64,000 bases of DNA, from positions 74,187,688-74,251,687 of the forward strand of contig CM026403.1 in the NCBI GenBank assembly GCA_014843695.1, read 5' to 3'. Shown piece by piece: positions 32,466 through 44,700 of this stretch. Positions within the stretch are counted from its first letter, which is position 1; each line of letters opens with the position of its first letter. The stretch comes from Archivesica marissinica. Lineage: Eukaryota; Mollusca; Bivalvia; Venerida; Vesicomyidae. Made by a program: the position numbers and the translations under genes. The notes under the pieces are model-generated. The model searched no databases, was not told where the DNA came from, and saw only the letters and a program-made list of their open reading frames with translations.

Positions 32466-32705
32466 GGTCCGCCTCCGTGGTCGAGTGGTTACGGTCGCTG
32501 ACTTGTATACCACTGTAACCTATCATCACTGATGGTCACGGGTTCGAGCCCCGCTCAGGCCGTGTCTCATTTATATGAAAAAGTTGGCAGTTTCTTACGG
32601 AGGTTGGTGCACCCAAGTACTGGTTAACCGCTGGAGCCTGCCCAGGAAAGGTGTTGTTAAGTAAACTGTCCGCCGGCGATATAGCCCGAAATATAACATA
32701 ACATA
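32466..32705 (+). mobile_element. SINE family C, copy 2
   Basis: CCTCCGTGGTCGAGTGGTTA head, GGGTTCGAGCCCCGC B-box, and a body with GTACTGGTTAACCGCTGG and GCGATATAGCCCGAAAT. It matches copy 1 closely, with about 17 bp more in the body. Confidence 0.85.
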
Positions 32706-32977
32706 TAGCTTTATAACTGTCCAGTTCTTATCCAGTTCACACCTTCTCAACGCCTTCACGGATTTGCATTCACTTATATCACATGTTCATCTCATTCTAG
32801 AGATGACGTGCAGACCTCGTATTCGAACCTTGTTCAACCAAGGTCATGGCCACACTTGGAGGTCAAAGGTATGGTCGAGAGTGGTGCCACTGTTGTGGAG
32901 ATTTAGCCGAAACTGAACAAATGATGTTTTGAAGAACAATAGTATACCGTAGCAGGCATAGAACTCTATAATCATAG

Positions 32978-33497
32978 TTAAAGCAGCATTACATCGTAAT
33001 AAAGGATGTTTTGGGTAAAATATAAATACTAATGTGTGTGTGTTTGCAAAAATCGAAATAGTTGCTCAGAAACGATAAAATTCCAATAAATTTAAACCGT
33101 TGTATACACGAAACAACAGAGGATGTAGAAAACAACGTATATATTTTGAACATGAAAGACTATCTATCTATCTTCCTCTAGTGTCGAACCGCTCGCGGGG
33201 ATGTAGAAATGTCCCTAAAAGTAATTTAATTAGAAAAGACAACGTGGGACAAATGGGGACGATGCATTCCGAATGTAAACAAGTGCGGATGATGCATTCC
33301 GGTTGTAAACAAGTGCGTGCCGATCGACTCAGAAAGTCCTACTTTCGGTTTCGAGTTTGTTTTATCGCAAAAAAACACTGTTTACCAAATGAACATAAGC
33401 ATACAAAGTATAATGTTAGAATGTGTAGCATTGCTACCCATATGTAAAAATTTAATTTTTCAAATATCTTATTTCATACGATCTAATGCTGCTTTAA
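32978..33497. mobile_element. TTAA MITE family 3, copy 2 (inverted)
   Basis: TTAAAGCAGCATTACAT and AATGCTGCTTTAA ends match family 3. The interior stretch near 33330-33390 resembles the reverse complement of 29855-29900 (ACAGTGTTTT... to ...GAAAGTAGGA). Confidence 0.75.
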
Positions 33498-33590
33498 TAT
33501 GAATATGATTTTTGATTTTATGACTTCTACACAGTAATAAATTTGTCGAGAACCCAGAGATGAGCAGTTTCTTAAGCCATCCTTATTAAG

Positions 33591-33778
33591 GCTGAAGAAA
33601 TATGTTGTCTGCTGATTTTCAATTTTTTCTTATTTATATTCATAAACATGGTTTGGTTGCACAGTAGTCTCCATTTTGGAGAGGAAAAAAATGGAGACGA
33701 ATCTACTGTGATGCCCAGCATGTTATTGAAGAGAAAAAGAATATTTAAAATCGGCAGACGACACATTTTGCTTCCAGC
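33591..33778. mobile_element. Fold-back element
   Basis: The left arm GCTGAAGAAATATGTTGTCT continues GCTGATTTT, and its imperfect reverse complement (AAAATCGGCAGACGACACA ending CTTCCAGC) is at the right. An inner inverted repeat (CACAGTAG, CTCCATTTT / AAAATGGAG, CTACTGTG) extends the stem, so most of the 188 bp can fold on itself. Confidence 0.75.
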
Positions 33779-33786
33779 ATTTTAAA

Positions 33787-33870
33787 AGTTAGTTTATACA
33801 AATTTACTTTAGTTTGATTGCGAAGCAAGTTATTACAACTTAGTTTAATCGCGCTGGAGATTTCATTGCA
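33787..33870 (-). mobile_element. SINE family A tail fragment
   Basis: TTTATACAAATTTACTTTAG, TTGATTGCGAAGCAAG and TACAACTTA match the reverse complement of the family A tail. No head is present. Confidence 0.7.
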
Positions 33871-34100
33871 AGGATTACTGGATTAAACAGTATTAGAGTC
33901 AGGTGTACTAGTACTGGGAGGCCTGCGTGGGCCTGGCGTAGCTGGTCCCCCGGGTTTTATGAAAGTGTATAATTATTTGTATGCTGTGCAAGTGGGAGCT
34001 GCTGTTCTAGATATGACTAATGGTGGCCCAGTGGTTATAGTCATTGATCACTTGCCATTCACCGCTTCACTTGTAGGGTCAAACCTGTGGTAAAAAACCC

Positions 34101-34325
34101 ATATTTCCCATATGAGTGACACCTCCTGAAGAGATTAGTCATTTTAGATTTTTGGAGGATAGTGCAATGATACAGACAGAGACCCATTCCAGAGTCTCCT
34201 CTGGCTCTTTTATGTGCATCGTGTAAAGCACCGACACAAGACCTCAGTTTAAAGTCCCATCTGAAAGACTTAATATTATTAGATAAGACAGGGGATCGAA
34301 GGTTTGATCCTTGGCCCGTCTGTAT
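34101..34325 (-). mobile_element. SINE family B, copy 5 (truncated head)
   Basis: The minus-strand body (CTCCTGAAGAGATTAGTC, AGACCCATTCCAGAGTCTCC) is followed by a damaged head lacking the anticodon arm. Confidence 0.75.
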
Positions 34326-34350
34326 GTTACATATTTTCGGCTTAATCCCT

Positions 34351-34617
34351 ATATAGAAAGTATTGTGGAAGTTGTGATAGCGCAGTTGATGCGCGTTCGC
34401 TTCAGATGCGAAAGGTCCGGAGTTCGAGCCCCGCTGGAGCCGTTATGATTGTGCCCTTAGGCAAGGCATTTAAATTCCACGTTGCCTCTTCTCTTTCCCT
34501 CGTGGCGATTGATTCTATCAGGAATGAGGTCTCGAGAGTGATTAATATAAGTTGAAATAACTTGTTTCGCAATTGAGCTAAAATAAATTTGTATAAATAA
34601 ATAAATATAGAAAGTAT
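34351..34617 (+). mobile_element. SINE family A, copy 5, with target duplication
   Basis: The element 34364-34604 is bounded by ATATAGAAAGTAT (34351-34363 and 34605-34617). The head, with a TTCAGAT anticodon loop and B-box GAGTTCGAGCCCC, is intact. It looks like one of the younger copies. Confidence 0.9.
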
Positions 34618-34961
34618 GAAATTACAGATAAAGAAAGCATTTAGTAAATAATTAAATGTTTTCAGTATTTGTTTGTACATGCAATCAGACATGGCATATT
34701 ACTCAACATACATGTACAAACTAATAATCAGTTGGCTTTGGTCTTCAACAAACTGTGAACATGTAATACAATTTGAGACCTTGGGGCTAATCTTAAATAC
34801 TTATCACACAATTAGTATCAACATTTCATAATTATAGAATATTTCACTTAATCTCCGAATGTCCTGATTATTGAATTAAATGTAACACAATAACATCTCA
34901 GGACTTGCACCAATGTCCAGACGTGCACTATCTTATAGTAGAACGTTAAATTTCTATTGCC

Positions 34962-35209
34962 TTAATCCATTTCATTCTGGATACCGTTCAAACGGTATTT
35001 ACAAAGAACATAAGAGCCAGATCAACGGCCACAGAATGTGCCATCTGATCAGGCTCTATGCTGTTTGCTATTCACATGATATTGCTAAGACACTTGGCTA
35101 TGTAGCAAACAACATAGATCCTGATCAGCATGCAGCGTCACGCTGCGGCTGATCTGGATCTATGTTGTTTGCAAAAGCCTTTAAATGTATCCAGAATGAA
35201 ATGGGTTAA
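34962..35209 (-). mobile_element. TTAA MITE family 2, copy 2
   Basis: The reverse orientation of the copy at 28431, with both hairpins kept (GATCCTGATCAGC... and ...GCTGATCTGGATC near 35115-35162). Confidence 0.85.
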
Positions 35210-35283
35210 GTTGTAATACTGATAGAATGAAATATTGCTTAATATATCCTTGTAAACTATACAACTATAGTGTACTTAATGAA

Positions 35284-35352
35284 ATTCCATGACATATTTC
35301 CAGAGCTTTCAGTTACAAATAACACATTAATGAATTCTTGTCTGCTACAAGT
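35284..35352 (+). repeat. Dispersed ~70-bp repeat, copy 2
   Basis: It matches 28812-28885 in order and orientation (CATGACATA, TTTCAGTTACAAAT, ACATTAATGAATT, GTCTGCT). Confidence 0.65.
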
Positions 35353-35687
35353 GTGGTAATAAACCACTGTATCACATGTGTGGCGGGCATACCAACAATA
35401 CAGAGCTTTTGCTTTCTCAAGATGGAAGATTTAAAATGTTATGAATGCAAACTCTCTATATGCAGCTTGGAAGCGGACAATATTCTACTTGAAATGCTCC
35501 AAATTTCTTTAAAATGATCTGTGTTATATAATAGAAAGGTGTCTGACTTTCCTCCCATGTTCTGTATAATATTTACGCCCTCCCCATTTGCAATGAGAGG
35601 TACCCCCCCCCAAGAGCCAATCTTTGACAAAGAAGGAAAAATATTAATTGTTTCTGAATTTTGCAGATAAATTCTGTTAATACACAG

Positions 35688-35850
35688 CTGGCTTGCAGTA
35701 GGTTGGTGGTTCTACCTAGGTGCCCGTCTGCGCCTGAAATACTGCTCGGAGGAGCAGCTCCTGGGTCTTGCTCCACCAATACTAGCTGGAGAGACGCCAT
35801 ATGACATAAGATGTTTGTGCGACTTCAAACTCTCAAAACAAGCAAATTCT
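35688..35850 (+). mobile_element. SINE family D body fragment 1
   Basis: GAAATACTGCTCGGAGGAGC, TAGCTGGAGAGACGCCATAT and CAAAACAAGCAAAT match the family D body. The tRNA head is missing. Confidence 0.7.
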
Positions 35851-35894
35851 CGTTATATAGCAAACCACTCCATAAGATTCTAAGTAAACGCATT

Positions 35895-36025
35895 AATGGG
35901 ACCCGGGTGCGCGTCCGTGCCTGAAATATTGCTTGATGGGGCACACAGTCCTCCACCAATAATAGCTGGAGAGTCGCCGTATGACCTTGACTGTTGGTGC
36001 AACATTAAACCCAAACACATACACA
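35895..36025 (+). mobile_element. SINE family D body fragment 2
   Basis: A second headless copy: GTCCGTGCCTGAAATATTGC, then AATAGCTGGAGAGTCGCC and GTATGACCTTGACTGTTGG. Confidence 0.7.
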
Positions 36026-36530
36026 AGTTTCAGCAACTTTGTAAAACATAAGCAATTCCGATCTAGATCTGATGAAAGAGATATTTGTGTGTATATACTC
36101 TTTTAAGGAGGATATGTCCTTTTAATTGTGTTCCTCGGTTTTCATCGTGGTTTCCTTTCCATGTGCTATCAATTTCCATCCGTTTTGTCATCTTGTACAT
36201 GTATTTATTAAATTGTTAAATCTCGACCTTACTGTAAATCATTGTTAACAATTAATTAACATGATTTGGATAACGTCATTTCTCATACCGCAGCATCTGG
36301 TTAGGGAACAGCAGTGAAAACGAAGGATTCTAATTAAAAGAACCAATAGAAATTTTGGGATAAGTCAGACTTTATCTACCAAGGGAGGTAATAGAAAAAC
36401 AAACAATGAGATAATTAGTTTCGACCATCACAGGTAATTTCCCCTTGAACTGTGGGCCACGTTAGCTGTTCATGAAGAATGTTTAAGTGAAATAACGTAG
36501 AAGTTAACATGTTTGTCTTGATAAAAAGCA
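36026..36530. other. Intergenic sequence, no gene seen
   Basis: Both strands were read for downstream SLC6 exons and none was recognised. Confidence 0.5.
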
Positions 36531-36537
36531 TAATTAA

Positions 36538-36735
36538 TCATTAAATTCTTTGTCATCACATTAAAATCATAACTAACCATTAAAATCATAATTTGGCATC
36601 ACATTAAAATCATAACTAACCATTAAAATCATAATTTGGCATCACATTAAAATTCATAACTAACCATTAAAATCATAATTTAGCATCACATTAAAATCAT
36701 AATTAATCATTAAAATCATAATTAATCATTAAATG
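36538..36735. repeat. 43-bp AT-rich tandem repeat
   Basis: About four to five copies of a unit with CATCACATTAAAATCATAAC and CCATTAAAATCATAATT. Confidence 0.8.
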
Positions 36736-36999
36736 TCAAACTCGCCCCCATTCCATTTCCAATATACTCACTGTTTGACAATGTATATTATTTATTAAAT
36801 GTTTTATGAATATAATTATGCAGGGTTATACCCTAGAAATTAAATGTATAGGTATTGTAACAATAAATATATGCTGGCTGTAGTACAGAGAAATGTACAT
36901 GCGTTTGAACATTGTAATTTGAGAGGTCATTGTGACATTATTGTATATGCATGTATGTATAAATAAAGGTCGTACACAATGGTTTTGCGTTAACGATCA

Positions 37000-37439
37000 A
37001 CATGTATTTATGTTAACAACAGTTGTAGACTGGAGTGTACTTGTAATGTCTGTATTTATGTTAACAACAGTTGTAGACTGGAGTGTACTTGTAATGTCTG
37101 TATTTATGTTAACAACAGTTGTAGACTGGAGTGTACTTGTAATGTCTGTATTTATGTTAACAACAGTTGTAGACTGGAGTGTACTTGTAATGTCTGTATT
37201 TATGTTAACAACAGTTGTAGACTGGAAGTGTACTTGTAATGTCTGTATTTATGTTAACAACAGTTGTAGACTGGAGTGTACTTGTAATGTCTGTATTTAT
37301 GTTAACAACAGTTGTAGACTGGAGTGTACTTGTAATGTCTGTATTTATGTTAACAACAGTTGTAGACTGGAGTGTACTTGTAATGTCTGTATTTATGTTA
37401 ACAACAGTTGTAGACTGGAGTGTACTTGTAATGTCTGTA
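37000..37439. repeat. 48-bp tandem repeat cut by assembly gap 2
   Basis: About nine near-identical copies of a 48-bp unit (ATTTATGTTAACAACAGTTG, TAGACTGGAGTGTACTTG). One copy has an extra A at about 37226. The array runs straight into the N run, so its true length is unknown. The open frames here are unit-length artefacts. Confidence 0.95.
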
Positions 37440-38439
37440 NNNNNNNNNNNNNNNNNNNNNNNNNNNNNNNNNNNNNNNNNNNNNNNNNNNNNNNNNNNNN
37501 NNNNNNNNNNNNNNNNNNNNNNNNNNNNNNNNNNNNNNNNNNNNNNNNNNNNNNNNNNNNNNNNNNNNNNNNNNNNNNNNNNNNNNNNNNNNNNNNNNNN
37601 NNNNNNNNNNNNNNNNNNNNNNNNNNNNNNNNNNNNNNNNNNNNNNNNNNNNNNNNNNNNNNNNNNNNNNNNNNNNNNNNNNNNNNNNNNNNNNNNNNNN
37701 NNNNNNNNNNNNNNNNNNNNNNNNNNNNNNNNNNNNNNNNNNNNNNNNNNNNNNNNNNNNNNNNNNNNNNNNNNNNNNNNNNNNNNNNNNNNNNNNNNNN
37801 NNNNNNNNNNNNNNNNNNNNNNNNNNNNNNNNNNNNNNNNNNNNNNNNNNNNNNNNNNNNNNNNNNNNNNNNNNNNNNNNNNNNNNNNNNNNNNNNNNNN
37901 NNNNNNNNNNNNNNNNNNNNNNNNNNNNNNNNNNNNNNNNNNNNNNNNNNNNNNNNNNNNNNNNNNNNNNNNNNNNNNNNNNNNNNNNNNNNNNNNNNNN
38001 NNNNNNNNNNNNNNNNNNNNNNNNNNNNNNNNNNNNNNNNNNNNNNNNNNNNNNNNNNNNNNNNNNNNNNNNNNNNNNNNNNNNNNNNNNNNNNNNNNNN
38101 NNNNNNNNNNNNNNNNNNNNNNNNNNNNNNNNNNNNNNNNNNNNNNNNNNNNNNNNNNNNNNNNNNNNNNNNNNNNNNNNNNNNNNNNNNNNNNNNNNNN
38201 NNNNNNNNNNNNNNNNNNNNNNNNNNNNNNNNNNNNNNNNNNNNNNNNNNNNNNNNNNNNNNNNNNNNNNNNNNNNNNNNNNNNNNNNNNNNNNNNNNNN
38301 NNNNNNNNNNNNNNNNNNNNNNNNNNNNNNNNNNNNNNNNNNNNNNNNNNNNNNNNNNNNNNNNNNNNNNNNNNNNNNNNNNNNNNNNNNNNNNNNNNNN
38401 NNNNNNNNNNNNNNNNNNNNNNNNNNNNNNNNNNNNNNN
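37440..38439. other. Assembly gap (1000 N)
   Basis: Exactly 1000 N between two different tandem arrays, probably a placeholder. Confidence 0.99.
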
Positions 38440-38700
38440 AGAACATTTCACGTTAGAGAACACAATGTACGTGTATTTATTCATTCAATTATTCATGTAT
38501 AGAACATTTCACTCTAGAGACCGTAATGCACGGGTATTTATTCAATCAATGTTGAATAGAACATTGCACTACATATAACATAATGCACGTGTATTTATTC
38601 AATGAATCTTATATAGAACATTTCACTTTAGAGAACATAATGAAAGTATATTTATTCAATCAATCTTGCATAGAACATTTCACTTTAGAGAACCCTGAGT
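38440..38700. repeat. ~58-bp tandem repeat, 4-5 copies
   Basis: Units begin AGAACATTTCACTTTAGAG and contain GTGTATTTATTCAATCAAT. The array probably extends leftward into gap 2. Confidence 0.85.
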
Positions 38701-38757
38701 ATTTATGTCCTGTACATTGAAAAAAACATTTGCAATTTTAACACACTCCCAGTCACA

Positions 38758-41700
38758 ATAGTAATATTGACTGTACTAGCGAAGTGACCTATATACCACA
38801 TTGACTGTACTAGCGAAGTGACCCATATAACACATTGACTTGAATAGCGAAGTGACCTATATAACACATTGGCTATACTAGCGAAGTGACCTATATAACA
38901 CATTGACTGGAATAGCGAAGTGACCTATATAACACATTGACTGTACTAGCGAAATGACATATATAACACATTGGCTATACTAGCGAAGTGACCTATATAC
39001 CACATTGGCTATGCTAGCGAATTGACCTATATAACACATTGGCTATACTGGCAAAGTGACCTATGTAACACATTGACTGGAATAGTGAAGTTACCTATAT
39101 ACCACATTGACTGTACTAGCGAAGTGACCTATATAACACATTGGCTATAATATCGAAGTGACCTATGTAACACATTGACTGGAATAGCGAAGTGACCTAC
39201 ATACCACATTGACTGTACTAGCGAAGTGACATATGTAACACATTGACTGTACTAGTGAAATGACATATATACCACATTGACTATACTAGCGAGGTGACCA
39301 ATATAACACATTGACTGTACTAGTGAAGTGACATATATACCACATTGACTGTACTAGCGAGGTGACCTATATAACATATTGACTGTACTAGCGAAGTGAC
39401 CTATATACAATATTGACTGTACTATCGAAGTGACTTATATACCACACTGGCTGTACAAGTGACGTGACCTATATAACATATTAACTGAACTATCGAGGTG
39501 ACCTAAATAACACATTAACTGGACTGGCGAAGTGGCTTATATAACACATTGACTGTACTATCAAAGTGACATATAGAACACATTGACTGTACTAACGAAA
39601 TGACCTATATAGCACATTGACTGTACTAACGAAATGACCTATATACCACATTGACTGTACAGGCAAAGTGACCAATATACCACATTAACTATACTAGTGA
39701 AGTGACATATATACCACATTGACTGTACTAGCGAAGTGACCTATATAACACATTGACTGTACTAGCGAAGTGACCTATATAACACATTAACTGTATTAGC
39801 GAAGTGACCTATATAACACATTAACTGTACTAGTGAAGTGACATATATACAACATTGACTGTACTAGTGAAGTGACCTATATACCACATTGACTGTTCTA
39901 GCGAAGTGACCTATATACCACATTGACTGGAATAGCAAAGTGACCTATATAACACATTGACTGTACAGGCAAAGTGACCAATGTACCACATTAACTATAC
40001 TAGCGAAGTGACCTATATAACACATTGACTGTAATAACGTAGTGAACTATATACCACATTGACTGTACTAGCGAAGTGACCTATATAACACATTGACTGT
40101 ACTAGTGAAGTGACATATGTACAACATTGACTGTACTAGTGAAGTGACATATATACCACATTGACTGTTCTGGCGAAGTGATCTATATAGCACATTGACT
40201 GTACTAGCGAAGTAACCTATGTAACACATTGATTGTACTAGTGAAGTGACCTATATACCACATTGACTGTACAAGCGAAGTGACCTACATACCACATTAA
40301 CTGTACTAGCGAAGTGACATATATAACACATTGACTGTACTAGCGAAGTGACCTATATAACACATTAACTGTACTAGCGAAGTGACTTATATAACACATT
40401 GACTGTACTAGCGAAGTGACCTATATAACACATTAACTGTACTAGCGAAGTGACCTATATAAAACATTGACTGTAATAACGTAGTGAACTATATACCACA
40501 TTGACTGTACTAGCGAAGTGACCTATATACCACATTGACTGTACAAACGAAGTGACCTATATACCACATTGACTGGAGTAGCGAAGTGACCTATACACCA
40601 CATTGACTGTACTAGCGAAGTGACCTATATACCACATTGACTGTACTAGCGAAGTGACCTATATACCACATTGACTGTACTAGCGAAGTGACCTATAGAA
40701 CACATTGACTGTACTAGCGAAGTAACCTATATACAACATAGACTGTAATAGCGAAGTGACCTATATAACACATTGACTGGAATAGCGATGTGACCTATAT
40801 AACACATTAACTGTACTAGCGATGTAATCTATATAACACATTGACTGTACTAACGAAGTGACCTATATGCCACATTGACTGTACTAACGAAGTGACCTAT
40901 ATACCACATTGACTGGAATTGCGAAGTGACCTATAAAACACATTGACTGGAAGAGCGATGTGGCCTATATAGCACATTGACTGTACTAGCGAAGTGACCT
41001 ATATAACACATTGACTGGACTAACGAAGTGACCTATATACCACATTGACCGAAATAGCGAGGTGGCCTATATAGCACATTGACTGTACTAGCGATGTGGC
41101 CTATATAACACATGTACTGGAATAGCGATGTGACCTATATACCACATAGACTGGAATAGCGATGTGGCATATATACCACATTGACTGGAATAGCGATGTG
41201 ACCTATTAACACATTGACTGTACTAGCGAAGTGACATATATACCACATTAACTGTACTAGCGAAGTGACCTATATACCACATTGACTGGAATAGCGAAGT
41301 GACCTATATAACACATTGACTGTTCTAGCGAAGTGACCTATATAACACATTGACTGTACTAGCGAAGTAACCTATGTAACACATTGATTGTACTAGCGAA
41401 TTGATCTATATACCACATTGACTGAACTAGCGAAGTGACCTATATAACACATTGACTGTACTAGCGAAGTGACCTATATACCACATTAACTGTACTATCG
41501 AAGTGACCTATATAACACATTAACTGTACTAGCGAAGTGACATATACACCACATTGACTGTACTAGCGAAGTGACCTATATACCACATTGACTGTACTAG
41601 CGAAGTGACCTATATACCACATTGACTGTACTAACGAAGTGACCTATATACCACATTGACTGTACTAGCGAAGTGACCTATACACCACATTGACTGTACT

Positions 41701-44700
41701 AGCGAAGTGACATATACAACACAGACTGTATAGCGAAGTGACCTATATACAACATATACTGTACTAGTGAAGTGACCTATATAACACATTGACTGTACTA
41801 GCGAAGTGACCTATATACCACATTGACTGTACTAGCGAAGTGACCTATATAACATATTGACTGTACTAGCGAAGTGACATTTATACCACATTGACTGTAC
41901 TAGCGAAGTGACCTATATACCCATTGACTGGAATAGCGAAGTGACTATATAACACATTGACTGTACTAGCGAAGTAACCTATATAACACATTGATTGTAC
42001 TAGCGAATTGACCTATATACCACATTGACTGTACTAGCGAAGTGACCTACATACCACATTAACTGTACTAGCGAAGTGACCTATATACCACATTAACTGT
42101 ACTAGCGAAGTGACATATATTACACATTGACTGTACTAGCGAATTGACCTATGTAACACATTGACAATACTAGCGAAGTGACCTATATAACACATTAACT
42201 GTACTAGCGAAGTGACATATACACCACATTGATTGTACTAACGAAGTGACCTATATACCACATTGACTGTACTAGCGAAGTGACCTATATACCACATTGA
42301 CTGGAATAGCGATGTGACCTATATAACACATTAACTGTACTAGCGATGTAATCTATATAACACATTGACTGTACTAACGAAGTGACCTATATGCCACATT
42401 GACTGTACTAACGAAGTGACCTATATACCACATTGACTGGAATTGCGAAGTGACCTATAAAACACATTGACTGGAAGAGCGATGTGGCCTATATAGCACA
42501 TTGACTGTACTAGCGAAGTGACCTATATAACACATTGACTGGACTAACGAAGTGACCTATATACCACATTGACCGAAATAGCGAGGTGGCCTATACAGCA
42601 CATTGACTGTACTAGCGATGTGGCCTAAATAACACATGTACTGGAATAGCGATGTGACCTATATACCACATAGACTGGAATAGCGATGTGGCATATATAC
42701 CACATTGACTGGAATAGCGATGTGACCTATATAACACATTGACTGTACTAGCGAAGTGACATATATACCACATTAACTGTACTAGCGAAGTAACCTATAT
42801 ACCACATTGACTGTTCTAGCGAAGTGACCTATATAACACATTGACTGTACTAGCGAAGTAACCTATGTAACACATTGATTGTACTAGCGAATTGACCTAT
42901 ATACCACATTGACTGTACTAGCGAAGTGACCTACATACCACATTAACTGTACTAGCGAAGTGACCTACATACCACATTAACTGTACTAGCGAAGTGACAT
43001 ATATAACACATTGACTGTACTAGCGAATTGACCTATGTAACACATTGACAATACTAGTGAAGTAACCAATGTACCACATTGACTGTACTTGCGAAGTGAC
43101 CTATATAACACATTAACTGTACTAGCGAAGTGACCTATATAACACATTAACTGTAAGAGCGAAGTGACATATACACCACATTGACTGTACTAGCGAAGTG
43201 ACCTATATACCACATTGACTGTACTAGCGAAGTGACCTATATACCACATTAACTGTACTAACGAAGTGACCTATATAACACATTAACTGTACTAGCGAAG
43301 TGACATATACACCACATTGACTGTATTAGCGAAGTGACCTATATACCACATTGACTGTACTAGCGAAGTGACCTATATACCACATTGACTGTACTAGCGA
43401 AGTGACCTATAGAACACATTGACTGTACTAGCGAAGTAACCTATATACAACATAGACTGTAATAGCGAAGTGACCTATATACAACATAGACTGTACTAGT
43501 GAAGTGACCTATAGAACACATTGACTGTACTAGCGAAGTGACCTATATACCACATTGACTTTACAAACGAAGTGACCTATATACCACATTGACTGGAGTA
43601 GCGAAGTGACCTATATAACACATTGACTGGAATAGCGATGTGACCTATATAACACATTAACTGTACTAGCGAAGTAATCTATATAACACATTGACTGTAC
43701 TAACGAAGTGACTTATATACCACATTGACTGTACTAACGAAGTGACCTATATACCACATTGACTGGAATTGCGAAGTGACCTATAAAACACATTGACTGG
43801 AAGAGCGATGTGGCCTATATAGCACATTGACTGTACTAGCGAAGTGACCTATATAACACATTGACTGGACTAACGAAGTGACCTATATACCACATTGACC
43901 GAAATAGCGAGGTGGCCTATATAGCACATTGACTGTACTAGCGATGTGGCCTATATAACACATGTACTGGAATAGCGATGTGACCTATATACCACATAGA
44001 CTGGAATAGCGATGTGGCATATATACCACATTGACTGGAATAGCGATGTGACCTATTTAACACATTGACTGTACTAGCGAAGTGACATATATACCACATT
44101 AACTGTACTAGCGAAGTGACCTATATACCACATTGACTGGAATAGCGAAGTGACCTATATAACACATTGACTGTTCTAGCGAAGTGACCTATATAACACA
44201 TTGACTGTACTAGCGAAGTAACCTATGTAACACATTGATTGTACTAGCGAATTGATCTATATACCACATTGACTGAACTAGCGAAGTGACCTACATACCA
44301 CATTAACTGTATTAGCGAAGTGACCTACATACCACATTAACTGTACTAGCGAAGTGACATATATAACACATTGACTGTACTAGCGAATTGACCTATGTAA
44401 CACATTGACAATACTAGTGAAGTAACCAATGTACCACATTGACTGTACTTGCGAAGTGACCTATATAACACATTAACTGTACTAGCGAAGTGACCTATAT
44501 AACACATTAACTGTACTAGCGAAGTGACCTATATACCACATTAACTGTACTAGCGAAGTGACCTATATAACACATTAACTGTACTAGCGAAGTGACATAT
44601 ACACCACATTGACTGTACTAGCGAAGTGACCTATATACCACATTGACTGTACTAGCGAAGTGACCTATATACCACATTAACTGTACTAACGAAGTGACCT

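Noticed and set aside
6980..34617. tRNA-like sequences as tRNA genes
   Set aside because: All lie at the 5' ends of SINE copies with bodies, tails and target duplications, and most have broken arms.
32016..37000. Downstream exons of the SLC6 gene on the minus strand
   Set aside because: Both strands were read for the TM7-TM12 motifs; none was recognised.
36932..38578. Open frames across the 48-bp array and gap 2
   Set aside because: Made of repeat units and N; no protein character.
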